From assembly GCA_000158155.1 (NCBI GenBank), contig DS999405.1, positions 644,910 to 708,909 of the forward strand: a stretch of DNA of 64,000 nucleotides. Direction: 5' to 3'. The stretch comes from a gamma proteobacterium NOR5-3 (lineage in GTDB: Bacteria > Pseudomonadota > Gammaproteobacteria > Pseudomonadales > Halieaceae). Under the pieces are notes generated by a model. It saw nothing but the letters and a program-made list of their open reading frames with translations. It was not told where the DNA came from and made no database searches. Shown in pieces: positions 35,819-45,163 of the stretch (positions are counted from its first letter, which is position 1; each line of letters begins with the position of its first letter). The translations under genes and the position numbers were made by a program.

Positions 35819-36916
35819 TTACTTGAATCGTGTGCCTGACAAGAACCCGATATCAAGACGAGAACCTTTTCCGGTCGCCAAGTCTACCAACACCTCACCG
35901 AGCACCGGGGCAAATTTATAGCCATGCCCGGACAGTCCCGTCGTATACGCAACATTATGCAATTCCGGATACAGGTCCAAAATAAAATCATCGTCTGGCG
36001 AGCGGGTGTAGAAACAGCTCTTATGTTCCAGGCGTACAGGCTCTACCCCGGGCAGATAGTCAGCGACAAACGCTTCAATACGCTCATTATCCTGTGGTGA
36101 AGGATCTCGGTTGGCCGCAAGGGGATCTCTAACCGGTTCGCCGCCGGAGTGCTCGGCAAGCTTCAAGCGCCCATTACTCGCGGGAAATCCATAAAAAGCG
36201 CCATGAGCCAGTTCGTAAAAAAAACCGTGCCGATAACGCTCATCGTGACAGCGAAACCAGTGTAGGTGCTTTTTATCCACCCGCAACGGAAGATCCAGCT
36301 GCGGTAAGAGGGTGTTGCTCCACGGCCCGGCTGCGATCACCAAGGCAGCGGCACTAAAGTTGCCCGCGTCGGTTTTTACCCGCACCGTATCGCCCTGGGG
36401 CTTCCAGCCTAGAATGCTTAGTCCGTAACGATGCTCGGCACCGGCGTTCCTTGCTTGATCAATGTGCGTTTTCACGCAGCGCTCTACCGGCAACCAGCCT
36501 GCATCGGGCTCAAAAATAGCGATGTGGTCCTCGGGAACGGTGTACTGCGGAATGTCGCTGGTCTGGAGTTTATCGATACGCAGCTTGTGCTGAGCAGCCG
36601 ATCCGAGAACGCCGGAGATGATCTCTCCATTCTCGGGGCCAACATAAACGCCACCGGTTTTTTGCAGGAGTGTCGGGTCCAATTCATCCCAGAGCTCATA
36701 ACTGCGTCGGAGCAGGGGCACATAGTCCGGGTGCTCAAAGTATGACAGGCGTATCAATCGCGACTCGCCGTGGGAACTTCCGCGGTCGTGGGCAGGCGGA
36801 AAACGATCTATCCCTAAACACGTTAGCCCGCGGCTGGCGGCGCTAAAGAGCGCTGCGCTGCCAATGCCGCCGGTGCCCAGAACGATTAGATCGTAGTTAT
36901 TGCGTGTGTCACTCAT
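35819..36916 (-). CDS. SolA/MSOX-type FAD-dependent N-methyl amino-acid oxidase
   Basis: Flavoprotein of the monomeric sarcosine oxidase/N-methyl-L-tryptophan oxidase group, 365 residues (E. coli SolA is 372). The FAD-binding motif is YDLIVLGTGGIGSAALFSA. Other landmarks are SSHGESRLIRLSYFEHPDYV, the SolA-like HGFFYELAHGAFYGFPA and the candidate covalent-flavin Cys in HKSCFYTRSPDDDFILD. C-terminal GLSGHGYKFAPVLGE is typical. It would demethylate a secondary amino acid, giving formaldehyde and H2O2; the exact substrate is open. Confidence 0.87.
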   Translation of the reverse strand: MSDTRNNYDLIVLGTGGIGSAALFSAASRGLTCLGIDRFPPAHDRGSSHGESRLIRLSYFEHPDYVPLLRRSYELWDELDPTLLQKTGGVYVGPENGEIISGVLGSAAQHKLRIDKLQTSDIPQYTVPEDHIAIFEPDAGWLPVERCVKTHIDQARNAGAEHRYGLSILGWKPQGDTVRVKTDAGNFSAAALVIAAGPWSNTLLPQLDLPLRVDKKHLHWFRCHDERYRHGFFYELAHGAFYGFPASNGRLKLAEHSGGEPVRDPLAANRDPSPQDNERIEAFVADYLPGVEPVRLEHKSCFYTRSPDDDFILDLYPELHNVAYTTGLSGHGYKFAPVLGEVLVDLATGKGSRLDIGFLSGTRFK

Positions 36917-36974
36917 CCAGGGCGTTTCGTAGGTTCAATTGAGTGATTCGACGCTGACATGACAAAATTCTTGC

Positions 36975-38939
36975 TCATTCGCCGGCGCTATCAGAGCTGT
37001 ACCAGACCGGCGAAGTATACGCTCGCTCCTGTAGGGTGGCCGGCCCCTCGTAAGGGGTCTCTATTCCCATGGCCACGGCATCCAACTGAGAATGCCTTAC
37101 CGTGGGTATCTGCAGTACCCGCGCGTAGTAAACCGCATTTACTCGAGGGTCAAACTCCGGGTCAGTCCACACGGTGGAAAGCTGAGCTGCGCCGATGGTG
37201 TTGGTGGTTTCACCGGTGCGAATGTTAGCGGTGTTACCGACAGGCTCCAACTTGCCGTTGGCGTCCAGCTCGCGGCCCTCTGACCAGGCAATGTTAAAAA
37301 TCTTCTCCTGTGCCTGATTGTTGGCATCCAGCCAGCTCTTCACGATTTGAATCCGGTCCAGATTGTGGTCCATAACACCCTTTAGAGCTGTTACAAGAAA
37401 GCTGAGGGCGGCGCCTTCGGGCGCGGCGTTGAGCTCGCCACCCATGGGAACGCCCTTGGCGTACCAGGTAGTGGCAATGTCACCACTCTCTAAATCGGCC
37501 TCAGTAAAATCCCAGCCGGCAAACAAACGCACCGAAATGCGAGGCCCTGTGGTGGCATAGGTTTCCCTGCGCTTCATGGCCGCGATGATTTCTTCGCGGG
37601 TGTTTTCTCTTACCCATACGGCGGCAAGGCCACCCGCCGACATGTTCCAACCGTTAAAGCTATCCACGCCGTTAGAATAGATATCGTCGCTGCCCAGCTC
37701 GTTACGACGCTTATTTTCGGGTATTGAGTCCATGGCGACTTTGCCCCAGAAATTCGGCTCCTCTGCCGAGGCCATACCTGAGTGTGAATCCGTGGAACCA
37801 ATCATCCCAAACTTAAACGGGTTTACGCCGAGGTCCTGTTCTATTTCCAGTCCGGCTTTTAAAGCGCTGCGCACCGTGTCGCCTTGTTGAATCTGGTAAT
37901 CCTGGGCCTGGGGAACCCGTTGGAGATAAAAGTTAAAACGCTCGAAATCCGCAAATTCGTCATTGGGTGCCAGGTCGGGATGGGTTTCGCTATCACCTTT
38001 GATTTGGGTGACCTCCACCAGAGTTTCCCATTGGGCGCGCTTGCTCGCGTACTCAGCATTCAGCGCGTCGCCATTGAGCTGACGCTTGGCAAACATATAG
38101 CCCTTTGAAAGATTGGAGTTATGGGGAATGGATACAAAGCTGGCGCCCGTCTCGGATGATATCGCTGCCAGGCTGTCCCAGAGTTGTTCGGGGTAGGGGG
38201 CATCGTCTGAGCCCACCGGGTCAAAGGTGCTGGCGGTTTTGCCGTCGGTGTCCGACACGACAATGCGATGCAGGTTGGCGCCACTGGCCGTTTGAGTCCA
38301 TTCCCAACCTACAAGGGTCGTAAATACGCCTGGCTCGTAATGCCTGTCGGCTGTTTGCATAGAGCGTTGCCACTGGGATGCCGACAGACGTGCCGCGGTC
38401 TCATCGTCCACCAGGCCGATCGTCTCCAAACCACCGTTGGTGCCCGCATCGATAGCGGCTTGTACCGGATCGGTGGTATCACCCGATATGATCTCGGGCT
38501 CTGGTAGCAGTCCGGTAAAAAATTGGGTGCCCTCGACTGGATCCTCAATAAAGTACGCCATCACTTTGACAAGAAACCAGGATTTAATGCGCGCAAAGAG
38601 TCCCATTTCGCTGGTGTCCGCCTCGCCGCCCATGACCAGGGGCACCACACCCAGGTATTCGGCATGGTCTGCGACCGCCAAAAAGTCCAATGGCTGTTGG
38701 ATCTGCACCCGTGTTTTTGTGTAAGGGTGAATGACGGGCTCGCCTTTGGCGTAGCGATAAGACACATCCGGATCCGCTGAGCGGTTGCCGGCCATATAGG
38801 CATCCACCGAATAAGAACTGTGCAAATGCGTGTCGCCCCACAGCAACTTATCGGCTGCTTGGGCGCTGGAGTGATTAACCAGCATTGTCATCAGTGCTAA
38901 GCCTAGAGTTGCGGCTTGCGGTCGTTTTTTATTATTCAT
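36975..38939 (-). CDS. DUF3604 family secreted protein
   Basis: Exported protein of 654 residues. ATG 38939 gives a signal peptide (RPQAATLGLALMTMLVNHSS, then AQAAD) and is preceded by GAAAGAG; the frame is open further but without support. DUF3604 landmarks are LLWGDTHLHSSYSVDAYMAG (PHP-like metal motif), FLAVADHAEYLGVV, SIPHNSNLSKGYMF, FGMIGSTDSHSGMAS and the C-terminal VYYARVLQIPTVRHS. The His/Asp pattern suggests a metal-dependent hydrolase of the PHP type, but the family's reaction is unknown to me. It diverges from a kinase gene about 105 bases away. Confidence 0.88.
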   Translation of the reverse strand: MNNKKRPQAATLGLALMTMLVNHSSAQAADKLLWGDTHLHSSYSVDAYMAGNRSADPDVSYRYAKGEPVIHPYTKTRVQIQQPLDFLAVADHAEYLGVVPLVMGGEADTSEMGLFARIKSWFLVKVMAYFIEDPVEGTQFFTGLLPEPEIISGDTTDPVQAAIDAGTNGGLETIGLVDDETAARLSASQWQRSMQTADRHYEPGVFTTLVGWEWTQTASGANLHRIVVSDTDGKTASTFDPVGSDDAPYPEQLWDSLAAISSETGASFVSIPHNSNLSKGYMFAKRQLNGDALNAEYASKRAQWETLVEVTQIKGDSETHPDLAPNDEFADFERFNFYLQRVPQAQDYQIQQGDTVRSALKAGLEIEQDLGVNPFKFGMIGSTDSHSGMASAEEPNFWGKVAMDSIPENKRRNELGSDDIYSNGVDSFNGWNMSAGGLAAVWVRENTREEIIAAMKRRETYATTGPRISVRLFAGWDFTEADLESGDIATTWYAKGVPMGGELNAAPEGAALSFLVTALKGVMDHNLDRIQIVKSWLDANNQAQEKIFNIAWSEGRELDANGKLEPVGNTANIRTGETTNTIGAAQLSTVWTDPEFDPRVNAVYYARVLQIPTVRHSQLDAVAMGIETPYEGPATLQERAYTSPVWYSSDSAGE

Positions 38940-39044
38940 AGGTGCTGCTCTTTCTGTTCTTTGGATGTCACAAAATCGGGCGTCTAGATGACAGTGGATG
39001 TTACAACAATCGTACCCATGACGATTCCTCGTTATATTGTGCCT

Positions 39045-40028
39045 ATGCATGCATCAATCACTAACACCGTTCTTGCCGCCACGGGCGCACGGGAAATTCA
39101 AAGCGCCACCGTCATCCAATCACTGTGGAGTGGCTACGGCGAGATAGTGCGCCTTGATTTGCAAGGCGGCAGGTGTGCATCGGTGATTCTTAAACATATC
39201 AAACTGCCGGAAGCCGGTGTTCACCCCCGGGGCTGGAACACAAGTCGATCGCATGAGCGCAAAATACGCTCATATCAGGTGGAGGCGCACTGGTACCGGG
39301 ATTACGCCCGCCAATGCGACGATAGCTGCCGCGTGCCCCGATGCCTGGCCGTGAATGCGGCAGCGGATGAAACCGTATTGGTGCTCAGCGATCTTGATGC
39401 CGCTGGCTTTGCTGTCAGAAAAGAGTCCGCGACCATTCAGGACATTTACGCCTGTCTGGATTGGCTGGCGAGTTTTCATGCACGCTTTTTAGGTGGCTCT
39501 GCCGATGGACTGTGGGAGTGCGGCAGCTATTGGCATCTCGATACCCGCCCCGATGAATTAGCGGCTCTTGCGGATGTTCCCCTGCGCCAAGCCGCCGCAG
39601 GTATAGATCAGGAGTTGGCGCGGTGTCGTTTTCAAACCCTGATTCACGGCGATGCCAAGTTGGCTAACTTTTGCTTTTCTGGTGATGCCGCGACACCGGG
39701 CGTGGCCGCTGTGGACTTTCAGTATGTGGGTCGAGGCTGCGGTATGAAGGACCTGGCCTATTTTCTGGGCAGTTGTCTTCGCGACGACGAATGCGAGACT
39801 TTGGAAGCCAGTTTGCTGGACTATTATTTCTCCCGTTTGCGGGAGCAGCTTGCGCAGAAACAGCCCGAGACAGATGCTGCGTCTCTGGAGGCGGAGTGGC
39901 GAGGACTCTATGATGTTGCCTGGGCGGACTTTCATCGGTTCTTGAAGGGTTGGAGTCCCGGGCATTGGAAAATCAACAGCTATAGCGAAAGGTTGACGGC
40001 CCGCGTCATCGAGCGACTCAATTCATGA
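39045..40028 (+). CDS. Aminoglycoside/ecdysteroid kinase-like phosphotransferase
   Basis: Protein-kinase-fold small-molecule phosphotransferase of about 327 residues. Catalytic motifs are [14 protein letters not shown] (Brenner motif HGDxKxxN) and [20 protein letters not shown] (metal-binding D). [16 protein letters not shown] and [12 protein letters not shown] form the N-lobe. The start is uncertain: ATGs at 38988, 39018 and 39045 are all in frame with no clear ribosome-binding site; 39045 gives the most family-like N-terminus. The stop overlaps the IMPase-like gene (ATGA), so the pair is co-translated. Substrate unknown. Confidence 0.78.
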   Translation: MHASITNTVLAATGAREIQSATVIQSLWSGYGEIVRLDLQGGRCASVILKHIKLPEAGVHPRGWNTSRSHERKIRSYQVEAHWYRDYARQCDDSCRVPRCLAVNAAADETVLVLSDLDAAGFAVRKESATIQDIYACLDWLASFHARFLGGSADGLWECGSYWHLDTRPDELAALADVPLRQAAAGIDQELARCRFQTLIHGDAKLANFCFSGDAATPGVAAVDFQYVGRGCGMKDLAYFLGSCLRDDECETLEASLLDYYFSRLREQLAQKQPETDAASLEAEWRGLYDVAWADFHRFLKGWSPGHWKINSYSERLTARVIERLNS

Positions 40029-40909
40029 CTGAGGCTGTGCTGCCTTTGCAGTCTTTATGTGATCTCGCTGTAAGGGCTGCTCGGGAGGCCGGCCAGTTTA
40101 TTCAAGGCACGGACCGCAGCCAATTACAGCGACAATTTAAGGACACGGGCAGCAGCGCGGCATCTCAGATTGTTACCGATGTGGATTGTGAGAGTGAGGC
40201 CCTCATCCGCCAGAGACTCCAGGCGGCGTCTGAGCAGTGGGACATTGCCTTTGTGGGAGAGGAGTCTTCGCAAACGGCTTCTGGCCTTACGCCGGAACGT
40301 TTGTTGAAGCCGTATCACTGGTGCGTAGATCCCCTGGACGGCACGCTGCCTTTTGTGGAGGGCAAGCGAGGGTATGCGGTTTCTATCGCACTTGTCGACC
40401 AATCTGGCGCGCCATTGCTGGGCGTCGTTTACGACCCGGTGGATTCCATGCTGACGCATGCTATTACCGGGGAGGGCGCCTACCTCGATGGCGCGCTGTT
40501 TAGCAGAGCAAAGAGTGAGTCGTCATCGCTAATGGCATTTGCCGATGCGAGCTTTGCGTCGGACAAAGCTTACGCTGAGACCGTTGGCATCCTAAACGCG
40601 TGTGCTCGGGAGTTCGGTCTTGCTGGCGTCGAAGTCCTATATGGCAGTGGCGCTGTCAAGAATGCCCTTCAGGTGCTTGACTGTCCTGCGGCCTGCTACC
40701 TAAAACGGCCCAAGCCCGAAGACGGAGGCGGCAGTATTTGGGACTTTGCCGCCACGGCATGTATTGCCGCAGAGGCGGGGGCGTGGGTCAGCGATATTCA
40801 TGGTCGACCACTGGAGCTGAACCGCCCTGACTCCACTTTTATGAATCACAAGGGCGTGCTTTATGCCTCAAATGAGCGAATCGGCCAGTATTTGATTAAT
40901 AGTCTATAG
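40025..40909 (+). CDS. Inositol monophosphatase/CysQ-superfamily phosphatase
   Basis: Mg-dependent sugar- or nucleotide-phosphatase fold, 294 residues. Metal-site motifs are FVGEESSQ (Glu-Glu), [25 protein letters not shown], seen as [14 protein letters not shown], and [20 protein letters not shown] (third Asp, near residue 240). The DPLDGT core is intact, but the following residues LPF differ from the DGTxNF of inositol monophosphatases and the DGTKEF of CysQ, so specificity is probably different. It overlaps the phosphotransferase gene, suggesting a phosphorylation/dephosphorylation pair on related substrates. Confidence 0.85.
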   Translation: MTEAVLPLQSLCDLAVRAAREAGQFIQGTDRSQLQRQFKDTGSSAASQIVTDVDCESEALIRQRLQAASEQWDIAFVGEESSQTASGLTPERLLKPYHWCVDPLDGTLPFVEGKRGYAVSIALVDQSGAPLLGVVYDPVDSMLTHAITGEGAYLDGALFSRAKSESSSLMAFADASFASDKAYAETVGILNACAREFGLAGVEVLYGSGAVKNALQVLDCPAACYLKRPKPEDGGGSIWDFAATACIAAEAGAWVSDIHGRPLELNRPDSTFMNHKGVLYASNERIGQYLINSL

Positions 40910-40924
40910 GTCGGTTTGGGGCGC

Positions 40925-41042
40925 GGACTCTGGGTGTCGGCGCCTTCGCCAGTCCTTAGTGGGGGTGCACTAATTTAATGTTCCTGCGCACTGAACGCAT
41001 CTAATGCTGGTGCGTTTGCGGGTCCACCATCATAATACCCGC
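40925..41042 (+). promoter_or_regulatory. Structured leader upstream of tex
   Basis: Three inverted repeats occur in the 174 bases between the IMPase-like gene and tex. The first is GGACT (40925)/AGTCC (40951) enclosing GGCG-CCTT-CGCC. The second is AACGCA (40994)/TGCGTT (41011). The third is GCGGGT (41018)/ACCCGC (41037). None is followed by a T-run, so they are not classical terminators. They may be a 3'-end stabiliser plus a 5' leader fold. Assigned from base pairing by eye only. Confidence 0.3.
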
Positions 41043-41083
41043 CTGCTCGAATCCTTCTTATTTTACAGGTCACTTTTACAACT

Positions 41084-43444
41084 ATGACTCAATCCATAGC
41101 CGCACTATTGGCGGCAGAGCTCGCTATTGACGTTAAACAGGCGGTCGCTGCCGTAGGCCTTTTGGATGAGGGCGCCACGGTGCCTTTTATATCCCGCTAC
41201 CGAAAGGAAGTGACCGGTGGTTTGGACGATACGCAAATGCGGCTATTGGAAGAACGACTGCGTTACCTGAGGGACATGGCTGAGCGCCGGGAAACGATTC
41301 TAAAGAGCATAGAAGAGCAGGGTAAGTTAACGCCTGAACTCGAGGCTGCCATTCGTGACGCAGATACTAAAAGCCGTCTCGAAGACCTTTATCTGCCCTA
41401 TAAGCCCAAGCGTCGAACAAAAGCGATGATTGCCAAAGAGGCGGGCTTGGAGCCTCTGGCCGATGCGCTCTATGGCAATCCGGACCTTGATCCTGAGGTT
41501 CTGGCTCAGGACTATTTCAATGCCGAGGCAGGGTTTGATAGCAACAAGGCAGTGCTTGATGGGGCTAAACAAATTCTCATGGAGCGCTTTGCCGAGAATG
41601 CGGACTTGCTGGAGCGTCTGCGCAGCTTTCTTTATTCCGATGGGCTACTGGCCTCCAGAGTGGTAAGCGGTAAGGAAGAGGAGGGCGCGAAGTTCAGCGA
41701 TTATTTTGAACACACGGAGCCTCTTAAGTCCGTGCCATCACACCGGGCATTGGCGATGTTTCGGGGTCGAAACGAAGGCATTCTCATGTTGGATTTACGG
41801 CTTACAGCCGAGGAGTCCACTGCAGACGCCCACCCCTGCGAAGGCATGATCGCGGCGCATTGGAATATCGAGAATCAAGGACGCCCCGCTGACAAATGGC
41901 TGGCCGAGGTCGTACGCTGGACCTGGTCGGTCAAAATGTCGCTGCACATACAGAGCGATCTGCTGATGAACTTGCGTGAACAGGCGGAAGCCGAAGCAAT
42001 TCGTGTTTTTGCCAGCAACCTCAAGGATTTGTTGCTGGCAGCGCCGGCCGGTCCTCAGGTCACTATCGGTCTGGATCCCGGTTTACGCACTGGCGTTAAA
42101 GTCGCTGCGGTGGACGCCACGGGAAAGCTCGTTGATCAGGCCACGATCTATCCCACGCCGCCACAGACTAAAACTCGGGAAGCAGCCGCTACGCTCCTGA
42201 CAATGATCAAGAAGCATGGGGTCCAGTTGATCAGCATAGGCAATGGCACCGGTAGTCGGGAGACCGACCGCTTTGTGGCTGACACCCTTGCTGCGCACCC
42301 GGAGTTATCCGTTCGCCGGGTAGTGGTTAACGAAGCGGGCGCTTCGATTTACTCTGCATCCGAGCTTGCGGCAAAGGAGTTTCCTGACGTAGATGTCACT
42401 ATTCGCGGCGCGGTATCCATTGCCAGACGTCTACAGGACCCCCTTGCCGAGCTGGTCAAAATCGACCCGCAATCCATAGGAGTAGGGCAGTACCAGCACG
42501 ATGTCAGCCAGGTGCAGTTGGGTCGTCAGCTCAACGCCGTGGTGGAGGATTGCGTAAATGCGGTAGGCGTGGATATCAATACCGCGTCATCGCCGTTGCT
42601 CACGCGTGTATCCGGTTTGAGCGCGCGCATCGCCGATAATATCGTGTCCCTGCGTGACGCCAAGGGACGTTTTACTAACCGAAAAGCGTTGCTGGATGTG
42701 GTAGGTATGGGCGCTAAGACTTATCAGCAGGCTGCCGGGTTTCTTCGCGTGATGGATGGTGACAACCCCCTGGATGCATCTGCGGTGCACCCGGAGTCCT
42801 ATGCGGTAGTCGAAAAAATCGCGACAGAGAATGGCCGGGATCTTCGAGGGCTCATAGGCGATAGTCCGTTTTTGCGCGCAGTAAACGCTCAAGATTATGT
42901 AACCGCCGAGGTGGGCCTGCCTACGGTGACAGATATTCTCAGCGAGCTGGAAAAGCCAGGCCGTGATCCCCGTCCAGAGTTTAAGACGGCAAAGCTTCAG
43001 GACGGTATCGAAAAAATCACCGATCTAAAGCTCGATATGGTTCTGGAAGGGACCGTGACTAACGTCACGAGCTTTGGTGCCTTTGTTGACGTGGGCGTAC
43101 ACCAAGACGGCCTGGTGCATATCTCCGCGATGTCCGATAAGTTCATTAAGGACCCGCGCGAGGCTGCGAAGGCTGGCGATATCGTAAAAGTGAAGGTCAT
43201 GGCTATTGATGTTCCGCGCAAACGTGTGGGACTGAGTATGCGTCTGACAGACAGTGCGCAAGAGCCGGGGACGGAGCGCAAGCGCAAGGAGCATCGTCCA
43301 GCGCAGGCTGAGCGCGGCGACTCAAAACCGCATAGGGCACATAAGGATTCGCGGGGCGCCGCAAAGCAGTCGTCAGGGCAGGGGGCTGCCAAGCCCAATA
43401 ACGCATTTGCCAACGCCTTTGCGAAGGCTTTAGATAAAAACTAA
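41084..43444 (+). CDS. tex: Tex transcription accessory / RNA-binding protein
   Basis: Tex-family protein, 786 residues, close to the usual 770-780. The order is an N-terminal Tex helical domain (IDVKQAVAAVGLLDEGATVP; FISRYRKEVTGGLDDTQMR), a YqgF/RNase H-like domain (ITIGLDPGLRTGVKVAAVD, written VTIGLDPGLRTGVKVA), HhH modules (GVDINTASSPLLTRVSGLS; KALLDVVGMGAKTYQQAAGF) and a C-terminal S1 RNA-binding domain from about residue 648 (VTNVTSFGAFVDVGVHQDGL). A basic, Lys/Arg/Ala-rich tail follows. Acts on nucleic acids in transcription and translation quality control; the exact role is unsettled. Confidence 0.97.
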   Translation: MTQSIAALLAAELAIDVKQAVAAVGLLDEGATVPFISRYRKEVTGGLDDTQMRLLEERLRYLRDMAERRETILKSIEEQGKLTPELEAAIRDADTKSRLEDLYLPYKPKRRTKAMIAKEAGLEPLADALYGNPDLDPEVLAQDYFNAEAGFDSNKAVLDGAKQILMERFAENADLLERLRSFLYSDGLLASRVVSGKEEEGAKFSDYFEHTEPLKSVPSHRALAMFRGRNEGILMLDLRLTAEESTADAHPCEGMIAAHWNIENQGRPADKWLAEVVRWTWSVKMSLHIQSDLLMNLREQAEAEAIRVFASNLKDLLLAAPAGPQVTIGLDPGLRTGVKVAAVDATGKLVDQATIYPTPPQTKTREAAATLLTMIKKHGVQLISIGNGTGSRETDRFVADTLAAHPELSVRRVVVNEAGASIYSASELAAKEFPDVDVTIRGAVSIARRLQDPLAELVKIDPQSIGVGQYQHDVSQVQLGRQLNAVVEDCVNAVGVDINTASSPLLTRVSGLSARIADNIVSLRDAKGRFTNRKALLDVVGMGAKTYQQAAGFLRVMDGDNPLDASAVHPESYAVVEKIATENGRDLRGLIGDSPFLRAVNAQDYVTAEVGLPTVTDILSELEKPGRDPRPEFKTAKLQDGIEKITDLKLDMVLEGTVTNVTSFGAFVDVGVHQDGLVHISAMSDKFIKDPREAAKAGDIVKVKVMAIDVPRKRVGLSMRLTDSAQEPGTERKRKEHRPAQAERGDSKPHRAHKDSRGAAKQSSGQGAAKPNNAFANAFAKALDKN

Positions 43445-43458
43445 AAGACTTGGCGGGC

Positions 43459-44409
43459 CTACAGCAAGCCGACCAGTGACAACAGGAAAAAACCCAGGGT
43501 GACTGTCAGCGCTGACAACAGCGTGGTTAGAACCACGATGTTGGCTGCCAGACCGCCGTTACCGCCTGCGGCTACCACCATAACGAAGCTGGCCGCAGCC
43601 GTGGGTGAGGCCGACAACAAAAAAAGGACACCCAAGGCTTCTCCGCGCACGCCCAGCGCCAGGCCGAGCATCACGGCCAGGGCCGGTGCCAAACACAGAC
43701 GCCAGGCCGTTGCCTCGTGAGTGAGGGTTGCAGCGGAGCGCAGCAAGCTCAGTTTCATGGCGCCCCCAATACACAGCAGGGCTACAGGTAAAAAGTAAGT
43801 GGAAACACCCCCGGCCAGCTGTAGCACTGTGGCCGGTAGGTCGATTCCCGAAATGCTGAACAGCAAACCCAGGCTGATACCGATAATCAGGGGGTTGCGG
43901 GACATGCTCAGCAAAAGCTGCGTTAAAGACTGCTTGGACCCCAGCGTGGTGTTGAGCAGCCACACCGCAATGACGTTATATAGAGCGGTGAGCACAGCGA
44001 TGGGCAGGGCCGCGAGACGTAGGCCGGAGTCTCCAAAAGCCGCAACACATAGCGCGATACCGACGATGGCGAGATTAGACCGGTAGGCGCCCTGTACGAA
44101 TATGCCGAGCTCTTTCCGTGCGAAGCCGCGCCAAACACCGTAGTACCAACTTAGAAAGACTGTGAGCAAGGTTGCGAGAATACCGCCGAATAGATGATCG
44201 ATGTTGCCGGACTGACTCAGGTTGAGCTGAGCCGCGCTGGCGAACAATAAAAAGGGTAAGGCGTACCGAAAAGCAAAGCGCGAGATGGAATCTACCAGGA
44301 CTTCCGATAACCAGCCCACGCGCCGCGCAGCCACGCCGGCCAGTACCCAGCAGAAGGTGGGCCCTGATACGCTAAGGGCGGCAACAAAAATGTCAAAGGG
44401 AGAATCCAA
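43459..44409 (-). CDS. AEC (auxin efflux carrier) family transporter
   Basis: Inner-membrane transporter of 316 residues with about ten hydrophobic segments in two halves. AEC landmarks are VAARRVGWLSEVLVDSISRF, RYALPFLLFASAA, the mid-protein MSRNPLIIGISLGLLFSISG, LPVALLCIGGAMKLS and the C-terminal LLSASPTAAASFVMVVAAGG. The start is taken as TTG 44409 (MDSPFDIFVAAL) because no ATG precedes the first helix. Family members export or import organic acids and amino acids; the substrate is unknown. The 298 bases upstream hold no gene that I can support. Confidence 0.85.
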   Translation of the reverse strand: MDSPFDIFVAALSVSGPTFCWVLAGVAARRVGWLSEVLVDSISRFAFRYALPFLLFASAAQLNLSQSGNIDHLFGGILATLLTVFLSWYYGVWRGFARKELGIFVQGAYRSNLAIVGIALCVAAFGDSGLRLAALPIAVLTALYNVIAVWLLNTTLGSKQSLTQLLLSMSRNPLIIGISLGLLFSISGIDLPATVLQLAGGVSTYFLPVALLCIGGAMKLSLLRSAATLTHEATAWRLCLAPALAVMLGLALGVRGEALGVLFLLSASPTAAASFVMVVAAGGNGGLAANIVVLTTLLSALTVTLGFFLLSLVGLL

Positions 44410-44527
44410 GGGTGGGAGTGTACCTGTCGCAAACGACCGCTTTTAGTTATGGATGGTGCGAATGTTGATTGACGCGTTCGCAGGGGGTTGTGGGTGCCAC
44501 GTTGAGCGTCCACATGCCTTATTTAAC

Positions 44528-44541
44528 ATAATATGTATTAT
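44528..44541. promoter_or_regulatory. AT-rich palindrome upstream of AEC transporter gene
   Basis: A perfect inverted repeat, ATAATA-TG-TATTAT, lies in an AT-rich island within the 298-base gap between yjbQ and the AEC gene, about 120 bases before the AEC start. It could be an operator for a small HTH regulator or part of a promoter. Otherwise I see nothing in this gap. Confidence 0.3.
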
Positions 44542-44707
44542 ACGTAGCTATAAGTATCTGGCTGTAGAGGACAGGGGCGCCCCATCAGGTGGTTATCCAT
44601 TCTACTCTCGACGCCGGACGCGTTATTCAGCCTGCGTGGTCATCTCCACAATATCGTACCCGGACCCTATCAATTCGCCAGGTCCTCGCAGACGCTGCTG
44701 TCATTGA

Positions 44708-45142
44708 TCAAAGTTTTTGTGTTCCCTGCAGCGTCGCAACGACAGATCGTGATCCAGCATGGTCACGATGTTCCGCCAGGTAAACCCCCTGCCAGGTTCC
44801 CAGTGCCAAGCGTCCCTGGCTTATGGGTATGGTCAGGCCGGTGCCGATGAGCACGCTCTTGATATGCGCAGGCATATCGTCATCGCCCTCAAGCAGATGT
44901 TGGTAATACGGCGCGTTACGTGGTGCGAGCACTTCAAAATGTCGCTGCAGGTCGCCGCGAACGTCGGGATCCGCATTCTCGTTGATAGCCAATGACGCGG
45001 AGCTGTGTTGAATGAAGAGATGCAGAAGCCCTATTTCGCAGCGTTCAATGCCCTGCACCCTGCTTTGGATAAATTCTGTGATGAGATGAAAGCCTGGTTT
45101 CTTCGCCGGGATTTCGATAACCGCCTGGGTCCAAATGGTCAT
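44708..45142 (-). CDS. yjbQ: YjbQ (UPF0047) family protein
   Basis: Trimer-forming UPF0047/YjbQ protein, 144 residues. Landmarks are GFHLITEFIQSRVQGI, LLHLFIQHSSASLAINENAD, PHIK-like MPAHIKSVLIGTGLTIPIS and GTWQGVYLAEHRDHAGSR, which carry the conserved His and Glu residues. Some members show weak thiamine-phosphate synthase activity; the physiological role is unclear. It follows the SGNH-like gene by 21 bases on the same strand and is probably the end of that operon. Confidence 0.93.
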   Translation of the reverse strand: MTIWTQAVIEIPAKKPGFHLITEFIQSRVQGIERCEIGLLHLFIQHSSASLAINENADPDVRGDLQRHFEVLAPRNAPYYQHLLEGDDDMPAHIKSVLIGTGLTIPISQGRLALGTWQGVYLAEHRDHAGSRSVVATLQGTQKL

Positions 45143-45163
45143 TGCATCAAAGGCCTGCGTGAC

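Noticed and set aside
41018-41060. tRNA-like stretch ending GGTCCACCA and a nearby CTCGAATCC
   Set aside because: No acceptor, D or anticodon stem can be arranged around them; the pairings found form simple hairpins instead.
44453-44707. 84-codon plus-strand frame between the AEC and yjbQ genes
   Set aside because: Protein has no recognisable feature, no ribosome-binding site and irregular composition; treated as non-coding.
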